From: Xenopus tropicalis
Taxonomy: Eukaryota > Chordata > Amphibia > Anura > Pipidae
Length of the DNA: 64,000 nucleotides
Assembly: GCF_000004195.4 (NCBI RefSeq)
Contig: NC_030680.2
Coordinates: 147,687,045-147,751,044, forward strand
Direction of reading: 5' to 3'
The notes beneath the pieces were generated by a model. It ran no database searches, was not told the origin of the DNA, and saw only the letters and a list, made by a program, of their open reading frames with translations. Positions 21,547-32,467 of the stretch are shown piece by piece (position 1 is the stretch's first letter; the number at the start of each line of letters is the position of its first letter). Made by a program: the position numbers and the translations under genes.

Positions 21547-24500
21547 CCTGTCAATCAAGGCTGTCATTATCAGACGGAAATGAACCCCCTCGCTCAGTCC
21601 AACCCCCGGTAAGGAACGCGGCTCCGGCTATTAATATCCAACCTGCCTTTCTCTATGGTTATTGTATGTAGCCTTGTAAAGGAGAACTAAACCTTCCTGG
21701 TGAGTCTGTACAATCAGCTCCTCCCAGACGGCACCTACGGTCGGCCATTACTAAATCACCCCGACAGCTGATAGGCCAGGTTGTTTGATCATCAATTCAT
21801 TGGCCAACAGGTGGCTGATAAACAGCTACAGTATGTAGAACCTGATCTACGGGGGCCAATGTTTGTTACACTAAATCCTTTGTGCCTGGGGGTGCCACCT
21901 TCTTATTTACTATTATTCCAGCCTTTGGGTCAGGGGAGCAGGCTGGGGCATCACATGGGGTGGGGAAATGGGCAGAATGGGCAGAGTGGGCAGGGAAATA
22001 GGCAGAATGGGTAGGGAAATGGGCAGAGTGGGCAGGGAAATGGGCAGAGTGGGCAGGGAAATGGGCAGAGTGGGCAGGGAAATAGGCAGAATGGGCAGGG
22101 AAATGGGCAGAGTGGGCAGGGAAATAGGCAGAATGGGTAGGGAAATGGGCAGAGTGGGCAGGGAAATGGGCAGAGTGGGCAGGGAAATAGGCAGAATGGG
22201 CAGGGAAATGGGCAGAGTGGGCAGGGAAATGGGCAGAGTGGGCAGGGAAATAGGCAGAGTGGGCAGGGAAATAGGCGGGGCGGGCAGGGAAATGGGCGGG
22301 GCGGGCAGGGAAATGGGCAGAGTGGGCAGGGAAATGGGCAGAGTGGGCAGGGAAATGGGCAGAGTGGGCAGGGAAATGGGCAGAGTGGGCAGGGAAATGG
22401 GCGGAGTGGGCAGGGAAATGGGCGGAGTGGGCAGGGAAATGGGCGGAGCGGGCAGGGAAATGGGCGGAGTATAGTCAGGTCTGGCCTTATAAGGGGTAAT
22501 CTGTCAGCGAGAGGGTCAGGGAAGGGGGGGATTTGTATAACACATGAGTAATTCTGGCTCCGGCCCTGACTGGTTAATTGCCGCCTGGGTTGTTCAGCTC
22601 CCGGCCGGGTGTTAACCCTATTTGTGCCGAGCGCAGAGAGAGTGAGGGTTGTTGGGCTGCTGCTGTACGAAGCTGAAATAAAGCAAATGCTTCAGAGAGG
22701 GATGAAATAAAGGGCAGGGCCCATTGGGGGGGCTATAAAGGCACCGGGGGAGCCGAGAGGCAGAACAATATGTTAGTAGCCACCGGGCTTAGAGTTTGTC
22801 TGGTTGCAACACAGAGCCCCCCATTCCCCTCCAGCTCTCATAGGTCTCTTTCTATTTAGCTCCGCCCCTAGCAACATCACATCTTGTCCTCTGCACTGTG
22901 GCAACCCCAGTCTTGTGTAAGAGAATTGTCCCACTTGCCCACGGCTAAATGCACGCAATCGATATACTGCCCCAGTGTCCATATGCACTTACCCACAATG
23001 CACCTGGCCTCTGTTCTGCTTTAGGACAATATGTCCCTTCATATAAAGCCCACAGGCCTGCACCCTTATAGGAGTTAGAGAAGTCCCTGCAACAGAAATG
23101 TTATCACTCATCTCTTTATATTTCTGTTAGATCAGTAAAAATCCATGTACTGTCCCTTTAAATCATTGTCAATCATCAGGAGCCGTCTTAGGGGTTTTAT
23201 TAGGAGAAATAGTTTAAGAACAATCTGAATTATTCCATTCATTTATATTAAATACAATAAGGGTAGGAGTTTATTGCAGACTCCTGAAGCCAATACGTAA
23301 CTCCCCGGCAGCGCTGATTGGCTGTGTAATGGGAGTGGGCGGAGCCATATTCTCCTAATTCCCCTCATTCTATGGGATCGATTTCTAGAGGTTTTTTACT
23401 CCCTGACAAATTCCTGCGTATTTCCCAATTGGAGCTTTTTACCTTATTAACTCCGTCACCTCTGCGTTTCTCAGGGCCGAGGCGCCAAAACCTGCGTTAG
23501 TTACAATCACCATACGGGTCCCAGCACAGCCCTTTATTAAACAGGAATAGAAGCTTCCATCAAACAGAGCGTTCCTGCTGGATTAGCCTGGATGTCATTG
23601 CAGCTCCCTTGTGACCCCTAGAGGCGAGACACCGACATTAATTGGAGCAGAAATAAGCACAAGTGCCTCTCTGGTGCCTCTGTGTCTGTAATGGGTTAAT
23701 GAGGCCTGGGGGCTAACGAGTAAACTGTGATACTGACACTGCAGTATTGCGGCAATAGTGTTGTACATAAGGAGGGATTCAGCAGGATCTCCTGGGGCCT
23801 TGCACCTTACCCAGTCTAATTAATAATTATATATATGTGTATACAGAGAGATACCATAAAACTATGGCACATAGGGATTCCCCTGTACTAAGCACAATTC
23901 AGCAGGAACAGCCCCCTAAGTTTGCCCATAGCCTGTACAGAGAGATACCATAAAACTATGGCACATAGGGATTCCCCTGTACTAAGCACAATTCAGCAGG
24001 AACAGCCCCCTAAGTTTGCTCATAGCCTGTACAGAGAGATACCATAAAACTATGGCACATAGGGATTCCCCTGTACTAAGCACAATTCAGCAGGAACAGC
24101 CCCCTAAGTTTGCCCATAGCCTGTACAGAGAGATACCATAAAACTATGGCACATAGGGATTCCCCTGTACTAAGCACAATTCAGCAGGAACAGCCCCCTA
24201 AGTTTGCTCATAGCCTGTACAGAGAGATACCATAAAACTATGGCACATAGGGATTCCCCTGTACTAAGCACAATTCAGCAGGAACAGTCCCCTAAGTTTG
24301 CCCATAGCCTGTACAGAGAGATACCATAAAACTATGGCACATAGGGATTCCCCTGTACTAAGCACAATTCAGCAGGAACAGCCCCCTAAGTTTGCCCATA
24401 GCCTGTACAGAGAGATACCATAAAACTATGGCACATAGGGATTCCCCTGTACTAAGCACAATTCAGCAGGAACAACATTAGAATAAACAATGCAGCGGGT

Positions 24501-27500
24501 CCGGCCGGGCCAAGGACAAGACTGTGACAGAATGTTATACAGATAGCTAGAATCTCAGCCATAAAGCAGGGCAGGACTGCTGCTTACAATGGGGGGGATC
24601 AGATAGGATCTGTGCCACTGTGACAGAATGCTCTGTTATACAGATAGCTAGAATCTCAGCCATAAAGCAGGGCAGGACTGCTGCTTACAATGGGGGGATC
24701 AGATAGGATCTGTGCCACTGTGACAGAATGCTCTGTTATACAGATAGCTAGAATCTCAGCCATAAAGCAGGGCAGGACTGCTGCTTACAATGGGGGGATC
24801 AGATAGGATCTGTACCACTGTGACAGAATGCTCTGTTATACAGATAGCTAGAATCTCAGCCATAAAGCAGGGCAGGACTGCTGCTTACAATGGGGGGATC
24901 AGATAGGATCTGTGCCACTGTGACAGAATGCTCTGTTATACAGATAGCTAGAATCTCAGCCATAAAGCAGGGCAGGACTGCTGCTTACAATGGGGGGATC
25001 AGATAGGATCTGTACCACTGTGACAGAATGCTCTGTTATACAGATAGCTAGAATCTCAGCCATAAAGCAGGGCAGGACTGCTGCTTACAATGGGGGGATC
25101 AGATAGGATCTGTACCACTGTGACAGAATGCTCTGTTATACAGATAGCTAGAATCTCAGCCATAAAGCAGGGCAGGACTGCTGCTTACAATGGGCCACTG
25201 TGACAGAATGCTCTGTTATACAGATAGCTAGAATCTCAGCCATAAAGCAGGGCAGGACTGCTGCTTACAATGGGGGGATCAGATAGGATCTGTGCCACTG
25301 TGACAGAATGCTCTGTTATACAGATAGCTAGAATCTCAGCCATAAAGCAGGGCAGGACTGCTGCTTACAATGGGGGGATCAGATAGGATCTGTGCCACTG
25401 TGACAGAATGCTCTGTTATACAGATAGCTAGAATCTCAGCCATAAAGCAGGGCAGGACTGCTGCTTACAATGGGGGGATCAGATAGGATCTGTGCCACTG
25501 TGACAGAATGCTCTGTTATACAGATAGCTAGAATCTCAGCCATAAAGCAGGGCAGGACTGCTGCTTACAATGGGGGGGATCAGATAGGATCTGTGCCACT
25601 GTGACAGAATGCTCTGTTATACAGATAGCTAGAATCTCAGCCATAAAGCAGGGCAGGACTGCTGCTTACAATGGGGGGATCAGATAGGATCTGTGCCACT
25701 GTGACAGAATGCTCTGTTATACAGATAGCTAGAATCTCAGCCATAAAGCAGGGCAGGACTGCTGCAGTGGGTATCAGATGATACGGAGGCCATGGTTCCA
25801 GCTGATACAAGGAGTAGTAGTTACTGGGCTGTGCCTCTCAGTGAGTATAATACAGAGGCCAGGGAACGTATTCATTAGACGGACACGGCGCTGAGGCCCA
25901 GCATGTGTTTGTGTTGTTTTTGGCAGAACCCAGAGCAGCACATTATCTGATCCAACCTCATAAAAGGATTTGGGGGTTTGAGTCGCTCCCCCGTTCTGGC
26001 ACAGACAGAGCCGATTGGCCGCTGAGCGCTGGTCGCACTCATTCCAGCTGGAGGCTCTGCTACCGCGCAGCCTTTAATTCATGCGAATAGGCGCCGTCGC
26101 TCGGGATTATGGGATAAAGAGACGAACGAGTTGCTATTTCAAAAAACTGAAATCCTCTCCCTACGGAGCGAGGGGTCTGTATTGTGGGAAATGTTCATTA
26201 TCTACTGATATTATAACAGATTAACCCCTGTATGTAATAAAAGGCACCAAGTAGCCCATAGCAACCAATAAGATGTTTGTGTTTAAACAGGTGACCAGTA
26301 AATGGTACCTGCTGATTGGTTGCTATGGGTTACTACTCCTGGGCAAACTTGGTGCCTTTTATTACATAACCCCCGTGCCATGGGATGTGTAGAGTTGTCT
26401 CAATGGCAATCTGGGTCAGGACTGGGACGCCTGTGGCCCTCAACATTGGCCCCTACTGGGAGCTCTGCACCCATATAGAGGCACCCACGGGTTACCCCCT
26501 CTCATTCTTAGTCATGTGTCTGCCCAGTTGTTTTTTGGCAGCGATGAGTAAGGTGTAACAGTGCTATTAACAGTCTGTCAGCCATGACAGCTCCAGCAGG
26601 AACTTCTACTCTATGTAATATACAGCATCAGTCTTGGAGACAGTGACCCCTACAGGTCGTTTGTATAAATAACACATGTCCCAATGGGAAACTGTCATTA
26701 ACTAAGTGCAGGGCACTTTCGCCAGCTCTCATGTTTGCTCAGTTTGTTCCTCTCTCCTCCTCCCTTCTCCTCTCTCCCCCTCCCTTCTCCCTCTCCCCTC
26801 CCCCTCCCTTCTCCTCTCTCCCTCCCTTCCCCCTCTCCCCTCCCCCTCCCTTCTCCTCTCTCCCCCTCCCTTCTCCCTCTCCCCTCCCTTCTCCTCTCTC
26901 CCCCTCCCTTCTCCCTCTCCCCTCCCTTCTCCCCCTCCCTTCTCCCTCTCCCCTCCCTTCTCCCCCTCCCTTCTCCCTCTCCCCTCCCCCTCTCTTCTCC
27001 CTCTCCCCTCCCCCTCCCTTCTCCTCTCTCCCCCTCCCTTCTCCTCTCTCTCCCTCCCTTCTCCATCTCCCTTCTCCTCTCTCCCCCTCCCTTCTCCTTC
27101 TCCCCCTCCCATCAGAATTTGCTGGGGGCATCACATTCCAAGTCCTGGTACAAAACCGACATTCTGATGGATCACAAGGTACAACACGGGGTCGCATGTG
27201 AATGAGCCCCTTGCGCTGCTTTGTACCCCCCCCCCCTTATTTGTATCGATCACATGACTCCTATCATTTACAGTTAATATTGATATCACTTTATTCCCAG
27301 GGATTGGATTCATGTGTTCAGCCCCCCCATCGGCCCCACCAGCTATATTCCAGACAAGAGTAGGAGGGGCCAGTGCAAGCTTAACCAATCGGGCGCGAGT
27401 TCCTGTACTGAAGGTAAGAAAGGAATGTAAAGGTGAACCACTCATTTCAAGTACAGAGATCCGAATTACAGAAAGATCCCTTATCCGGAATCCCCAGGTC

Positions 27501-28337
27501 CTGAGCATTCTGGGTAACAGGTCCCATACCTGTACTGAAACTCAAACTCATTTTTGGTTTGTGTTAATGTATTGCACATATATTTGACTTTAAATGTTTT
27601 AGAAAATGGCTAAAATGATTGATGTTTCAGAAACTCCACTGCCTGGTATTTATTTAGTGCAGAAAACCTGAATATTAGTATTAATTAGTATATTCATTTA
27701 TGTAAAAACTCGCCACCCAAAAGCTCGATACAGAAGCCAATGGGAGTTGCCCCGGGCAAAGTCCAGCCGTATTTTCGAACAACGAGTTTATCTATTAATA
27801 AATACGTTATTCCCACGGGGATTACTCTGCAAAGTGTCAGTGTAGGATTGTGGGTTCGTGTTGGGATTAGTGCCGGGACTCATTATTGATCTGTAACCGA
27901 CCCCGTAGCAACAGCTTCTATGGCAGATGTGACCTCACTTTCTGCTTGATGATTTCCCACGCCCCCTAAGCTTAGCTCCGCCCCAGCAGCCCACTGAGCA
28001 TGTGCAGTGCCACTGACACACAAAAGATGCCTAATAAGGAGATGGGAAGCTGCTGGGACCTGGATCATTCCTGCTATAGGGCTGCTAGCCAGATTCTATG
28101 TTATGGTTTAGTTCTCTTACAAAGCACCTAAAAGCTACCAAATATGCACAGTATAAACAGATATTGTCTATTTTTTATTATTATATATATATATATATGT
28201 GTGTATGTGGGTTTTTTTTTTAAGGTGACGATGGTTTGGGTGAAGAAGAGGAGGATGAAGTTCTTACCCTGCTGTATGATCCCTGTCTGAACTGTTACTT
28301 TGACCCTGAGACTGGGAAATACTATGAACTGGCCTAG
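21547..28337 (+). CDS. cfap20dc: Last three coding exons of a CFAP20DC-like gene
   Basis: Exons: 21547-21608 (acceptor ctctcttgcag, donor CCG|gtaagg), 27301-27413 (acceptor tttattcccag, donor GAAG|gtaaga), 28225-28337 (acceptor in a T-run, stop TAG 28335-28337). Their phases fit: the first leaves two bases, completed by the first G of the second; the second leaves one base, completed by GT of the third. The join reads ...[13 protein letters not shown], then [19 protein letters not shown]..., then an acidic [11 protein letters not shown] and the ending [22 protein letters not shown]. The conserved-looking C-terminus and clean phases argue for a real gene. The name rests on synteny: in human 3p14.2, C3orf67/CFAP20DC lies next to FAM3D on the same strand, as here. 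CFAP20DC is a CFAP20-domain protein of poorly known function. Upstream exons were not located, and the name is an inference. Confidence 0.6.
21660..21830. mobile_element. Probable MITE fragment (aaaggagaactaaacc family)
   Basis: gccttgtaaaggagaactaaacc starts a sequence whose reverse complement reappears at about 28080-28125 (ggtttagttctcttacaaagc). Two opposite-strand copies of one short motif suggest fragments of one dispersed element. No full terminal repeat was defined. Confidence 0.4.
21958..22472. repeat. 21-bp minisatellite (about 24 copies)
   Basis: Unit gggcagggaaatgggcagagt with variants aataggcagaat and gcggggcg. The period of 21 keeps an MGRVGRE-type frame open; it is not a gene. 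Confidence 0.95.
22473..23842. other. Unique-looking intronic sequence of cfap20dc, no exon recognised
   Basis: Mixed GC composition without tandem structure. The stretch 23280-23800 (containing attaactccgtcacctctgc and taatgggttaatgaggcct) looks non-repetitive and could be conserved non-coding DNA, but sequence alone cannot show that. Confidence 0.4.
23843..24475. repeat. 94-bp tandem repeat (about 6.8 copies)
   Basis: Unit starts acagagagataccataaaac; successive starts at 23843 and 23937 give period 94. Copies are nearly identical, with tttgcccat/tttgctcat variants. Confidence 0.95.
24513..25765. repeat. 100-bp satellite, locus 1 (about 12.5 copies)
   Basis: Unit: tgacagaatgctctgttata + cagatagctagaatctcagc + cataaagcagggcaggactg + ctgcttacaatggggggatc + agataggatctgtgccactg. 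Period is exactly 100 (24721, 24821). One monomer near 25190 lacks the ggggatcagataggatctgt part. The same satellite recurs at 34424. Confidence 0.96.
25766..26228. other. Intronic spacer, no exon recognised
   Basis: A splice-acceptor-like stretch (tttgtgttgtttttggcag at 25909-25927) is followed by frames that hit stops within about 40 bases, so I do not call an exon. Confidence 0.45.
26229..26371. mobile_element. Palindromic MITE with 22-bp terminal inverted repeats
   Basis: The left end tatgtaataaaaggcaccaa and the reverse complement of the right end are identical for about 22 bp. A second inverted block (cccatagcaaccaat / attggttgctatggg) lies inside. Flanking aacccctg and aacccccg could be an 8-bp target duplication with one mismatch, which would suit a hAT-like family. 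Confidence 0.75.
26738..27115. repeat. Polypyrimidine/polypurine tract, about 375 bp
   Basis: Almost only C and T on + (ccctcccttctccctctccc and variants), interrupted by very few purines. It immediately precedes a splice-like cccatcag. Long frames on both strands here are composition artefacts. Confidence 0.95.
27432..27545 (-). mobile_element. Terminal fragment of a DNA transposon (same family as 52960-53640)
   Basis: The reverse complement reads tacaggtatgggacctgtta ... ggataagggatctttctgta, matching the start of the element at 52963 (gcaggtatgggaatgctcgg, ccagataagggattgttccg). This sequence is very common in Xenopus as I know it; the superfamily is not determined here. Confidence 0.65.
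28168..28222. repeat. (AT)n microsatellite and T-run before the last cfap20dc exon
   Basis: tatatatatatatatatgtg is followed by a run of T at 28212-28221 that forms the polypyrimidine tract of the acceptor at 28223-28224. Confidence 0.85.
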
Positions 28338-28365
28338 GGGGCAATAGGGAGGGAACCGGATGGGG

Positions 28366-28450
28366 GTACAGTATGGGCTATGGGGGTACAGTGTGGGCAA
28401 TGGGGGTACAGTATGGGCAGTGGGGTACAGTATGGGCAATGGGGGAACTT
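28366..28450. repeat. About 20-bp repeat, 4-5 copies, in the cfap20dc 3' UTR
   Basis: gggggtacagtatgggcaat and variants, directly downstream of the stop codon. Confidence 0.8.
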
Positions 28451-28739
28451 GGGGGACAGAATTCATTCACAGAATGTCCCCTCTTGGCCCCTGATTATGT
28501 ACCAAGTGTTAATGTGTTCCAGCAATCCCTACCGACCAATTAGCTTTGAGTACTCTTGTTACACTAATGAAAGCAGATGAATGATTGGTTGTTATGGATT
28601 ACAGAAGCCTAAAACATGTGGAGCTATGTTAGCAAATTCCCTTCAATGCCAGAGGCTGCAGTGCAGTAAGAATAAGGCCCCTGAGGGTTGTGTGTAAATC
28701 TGGGGTGTTCATTGGGCCCAGTCAGCCCTTAGTAAGTTC

Positions 28740-29040
28740 CGTCCCCGATATCCCCACCTACGGGTGAGCAATATCGGGCGAATGAAGGCTAATTCGGTCG
28801 TTTGGCCCTGGGGCCAAACAATCTAATTATAGTGGTGCTAATGGGCACAGTCAGTTCGGAGACCGCATCAATGAGACACCGCGGTTTCCCGATCCGACAA
28901 AATCTTTTAACCTGCCCGATCGTATCTGCCCAATTTCAGGCCAGATGTCGGTTGGGCAGGCCCCTTGTTGCTGCCCCTACACGGGCCGATAAGCTGGCGA
29001 ATTGGTCTAAGGGCCCGTGTATGGGGACCTTTAGGTGGGT
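28740..29040 (+). mobile_element. Non-autonomous DNA transposon relic, family A
   Basis: Motifs gatatccccacctacgggtg, gtttggccctggggccaaac, cagatgtcggttgggcaggc and gataagctggcgaattggt are shared with 42300-42480 (same orientation) and 46085-46415 (opposite orientation). The right end reads gggcccgtgtatggggacct followed by tta, a style of terminus shared by the family. Confidence 0.65.
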
Positions 29041-29215
29041 AGGGCAGCTGCCTGGGCACAGGACTTACTGGGGCAGTGATAAAGGAATAAAGGGCATTTG
29101 CCCCACTTTCTGCTCTTTCATAGGTGGTTTGGCCACTGGGGCAAATGCCCTTTCCCCCGGCCCTGGCTAGCTGGGCTAATCTAATTAAGACGTGGGCCGC
29201 TAAGGTTTTCAACCC

Positions 29216-29242
29216 TGGGTTATTATTATTATTATTATATAA
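29216..29242 (-). repeat. (ATT)n microsatellite, probable L2-type tail remnant
   Basis: gttattattattattattat, the same tail type as at 20310-20330 and 56098-56122. Confidence 0.6.
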
Positions 29243-29346
29243 GGGGTCATTTAAGACCTGGAAAGAAAGGTGCAAAGTACAAATAATTGGTGTAACCCAG
29301 CAGGGCTTTACTGTGCCCTCTGCCTCTCAGATTGGATGAACTGCTT

Positions 29347-30293
29347 TAGGTCTCTGTGCCCCATGTTGGCGCATAAAGCCCTGCAGTGGTGCCCGTCAGT
29401 ATAGCGCTGTGCCCCATGTTGGCGCATAAAGCCCTGCGGTGGTGCCCATCAGTATAGCGCTGTGCCCCATGTTGGCGCATAAAGCCCTGCGGTGGTGCCC
29501 GTCAGTATAGCTCTGTGCCCCATGTTGGCGCATAAAGCCCTGCGGTGGTGCCCATCAGTATAGCTCTGTGCCCCATGTTGGCGCATAAAGCCCTGCGGTG
29601 GTGCCCATCAGTATAGCGCTGTGCCCCATGTTGGCGCATAAAGCCCTGCGGTGGTGCCCATCAGTACAGCTCTGTGCCCCATGTTGGCGCATAAAGCCCT
29701 GCGGTGGTGCCCGTCAGTATAGCTCTGTGCCCCATGTTGGCGCATAAAGCCCTGCGGTGGTGCCCATCAGTATAGCGCTGTGCCCCATGTTGGCGCATAA
29801 CCGTCAGTATAGCACTGTGCCCCATGTTGGCGCATAAAGCCCTGCGGTGGTGCCCGTCAGTATAGCGCTGTGCCCCATGTTGGCGCATAAAGCCCTGCGG
29901 TGGTGTCCGTCAGTACAGCTCTGTGCCCCATGTTGGCGCATAAAGCCCTGCGGTGGTGCCCGTCAGTATAGCTCTGTGCCCCATGTTGGCGCATAAAGCC
30001 CTGCGGTGGTGCCCGTCAGTATAGCTCTGTGCCCCATGTTGGCGCATAAAGCCCTGCGGTGGTGCCCGTCAGTACAGCTCTGTGCCCCATGTTGGCGCAT
30101 AAAGCCCTGCGGTGGTGCCCGTCAGTATAGCTCTGTGCCCCATGTTGGCGCATAAAGCCCTGCGGTGGTGCCCATCAGTATAGCTCTGTGCCCCATGTTG
30201 GCGCATAAAGCCCTGCGGTGGTGCCCATCAGTATAGCGCTGTGCCCCATGTTGGCGCATAAAGCCCTGCGGTGGTGCCCATCAGTACAGCCCT
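29347..30293. repeat. 53-bp minisatellite (about 18 copies)
   Basis: Unit: ctgtgccccatgttggcgca + taaagccctgcggtggtgcc + crtcagtatagcg. One copy near 29800 lacks the aagccctgcggtggtgc part. It lies 1 kb downstream of the cfap20dc stop and may be in its 3' UTR. Confidence 0.96.
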
Positions 30294-30430
30294 GTTGCAT
30301 TCAGTGGCGCAGTGCTGATGGGTGCCAGCAGGGGGAGACATGTAAGTGCCATCCCTCCCATAACTTGCATTGGAATTATTATTGGCCGGCATGTCGGCCT
30401 GAGTTATGTTAATCTTTTCTTGTAAAGTTT

Positions 30431-30447
30431 TCAATAAACATAAATAA
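30431..30447 (+). promoter_or_regulatory. Two AATAAA polyadenylation signals, candidate cfap20dc 3' end
   Basis: caataaacataaataaaac contains AATAAA twice, 2.1 kb after the stop at 28337. No AATAAA was noticed between them, so this is a plausible cleavage site for a long 3' UTR that includes the 53-bp array. Confidence 0.35.
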
Positions 30448-30636
30448 AACCCCAAGGTGCATGTCTGTGACTGAGCCCCGTGATGTTCGCACTTGTTCCC
30501 TGGTTTATTGCTGGGAATGAGAGTTTGTACTCCCAGCTCATTTGCACATAGATTGCATTGCCGGGAAATGGCACCGCCCAGGGGGGAGGGGCTCTGCATA
30601 TAATTAGGTACAGAGACGTGTAATTGGGCGTCATCC

Positions 30637-31468
30637 ACCCACTACTTACCCACTCACTACTAACCCACTCACTACTCACCCACTCACTACTCACCCACTC
30701 ACTACTTACCCACTCACTACTTACCCACTCACTACTCACCCACTCACTACTCACCCACTCACTACTTACCCACTCACTACTAACCCACTCACTACTCACC
30801 CACTCACTACTCACCCACTCACTACTCACTCACTCACTACTCACCCACTCACTACTTACCCACTCACTACTTACCCACTCACTACTAACCCACTCACTGC
30901 TTACCCACTCACTACTAACCCACTCACTGCTCACCCACTCACTGCTCACCCACTCACTGCTTACCCACTCACTGCTCACCCACTCACTGCTCACCCACTC
31001 ACTACTAACCCACTCACTACTCACCCACTCACTGCTTACCCACTCACTACTTACCCACTCACTACTAACCCACTCACTACTCACCCACTCACTGCTTACC
31101 CACTCACTGCTTACCCACTCACTGCTTACCCACTCACTGCTTACCCACTCACTACTCACCCGCTCACTACTCACCCACTCACTGCTTACCCACTCACTAC
31201 TCACCCACTCACTACTCACCCACTCACTGCTTACCCACTCACTACTTACCCACTCACTACTCACCCACTCACTACTCACCCACTCACTGCTTACCCACTC
31301 ACTGCTTACCCACTCACTGCTTACCCACTCACTACTCACCCGCTCACTACTCACCCACTCACTGCTTACCCACTCACTGCTTACCCACTCACTACTCACC
31401 CACTCACTACTCACCCACTCACTGCTTACCCACTCACTACTCACCCACTCACTACTTACCCACTCAGG
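30637..31468. repeat. 15-bp minisatellite (about 55 copies)
   Basis: cccactcactactca with tta/cta/tgc variants. The period is divisible by 3, giving a 283-codon LLTHS frame on + and SSEWV frames on -; neither is a gene. Confidence 0.97.
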
Positions 31469-31655
31469 AGCTTAGTGATGTCATTATTTAGGGGTGGTGT
31501 TTAGTGATTATTTAGAGGCGCTAGGTAGTGATTACTTATTTAGGGGTGGTTCTTAGTGATTATTTATGGGAGGTGCTTACTGATTCACTATTTAGGGGCG
31601 GGGCTAAGTGATGTCATTATTTAGAGCCACTGCTTAGCGATGTCATTATTAATAT
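31469..31655. repeat. Degenerate repeat of about 35 bp
   Basis: ttagtgatgtcattatttag with ggggtggtg or agaggcgc spacers, about 5 diverged copies next to the 15-bp array. Confidence 0.7.
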
Positions 31656-32460
31656 AGTTTAATTGGTAACGAGATGTTGGGCAGGCAGATGCCAGGTACT
31701 GTTGGGCACAGAGTGTTGGGCACAGAGATGTGGATATCAGTCAGTCCATCTGCCCATGTTGGCCGGTGCATGGCCCATTACCAGGTTAGGGTGTGGTTAG
31801 ACCACCTTTTGTCCTGGCCCTGTAAACCCATGAGAACCAATCAGCAATTAGTAATTACAGGTTATAGGGCGGGGCCTGTTCTTCCCTGGGGTACTGTACA
31901 AACATATCCCATAATTCCCTGCCATTAACCCTCAGCCAATGACAGCGGCTCCCTCGCCCCCTACCCACGTGCCTTTTGCGCCCCAGCAGCACAGAGAAGC
32001 CGTTTGGGTCTGATCGGCGCTACGGCTAAAGTGCTTTATATAATCCTGTTACTCCAAAGTCATCACCATAGCAATGAGCTACTCAAGGGCTTATTTAACG
32101 ATTATTGCTAAACAGTAATGGAGGCGACGGCGCCGTGTAAAACCCGCCTTGTGGAGTTCAGCCATTGTACCCTAATAGCGCGGCGCTGCGCAACCTTTGT
32201 ACTCCCTGAGCAGCCGGGCTTTTAATTAACTTTCTCCTGCCTGACGCTCTTGTAAAGTCCACAGGGGTCGTATTACCAAGTGGCAATTAGCCTCCCGAGA
32301 TCCAACTGCCATTAAATATTGTGCTTGCGGCATCGCTCGCAATACTCACCCCCCCGCCGTCCCCACCGGATTAAAGCGCCGGCTCAGCTCCAAGCAAGTT
32401 CTTAAAGAAAAAGCCAAAATAAGAGAAATTTTCATTCCCCTGGTAAAGTCAGATTTTGTT
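31656..32460. other. Unique-looking intergenic sequence, possible conserved non-coding DNA
   Basis: No tandem structure and no gene. The 32040-32350 stretch (with ttttaattaactttctcctg and gccattaaatattgtgcttg) is non-repetitive and of balanced composition. Conservation cannot be judged without alignment. Confidence 0.35.
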
Positions 32461-32467
32461 CTAAACA

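Noticed and set aside
20230..21612. ORFs of 320-412 codons on both strands
   Set aside because: The 54-bp unit is divisible by three and lacks stops. Only the final segment 21547-21608 is considered exonic, by splice signals.
24513..25765. CRISPR array because of regular 100-bp units
   Set aside because: Units are head-to-tail identical with no distinct spacers, and the context is a vertebrate genome.
25905..26090. Possible exon after tttgtgttgtttttggcag
   Set aside because: All frames from that acceptor meet stops or lack a donor in range, and phases do not fit the neighbours.
27312..27587. Alternative frame [19 protein letters not shown] in the 27301 exon
   Set aside because: Open, but its exit phase would read the last exon in a frame that stops early and loses the conserved-looking [14 protein letters not shown] ending.
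30624..31475. 283-codon LLTHS repeat protein and its SSEWV reverse
   Set aside because: 15-bp repeat divisible by three; no non-repeat coding sequence attached.
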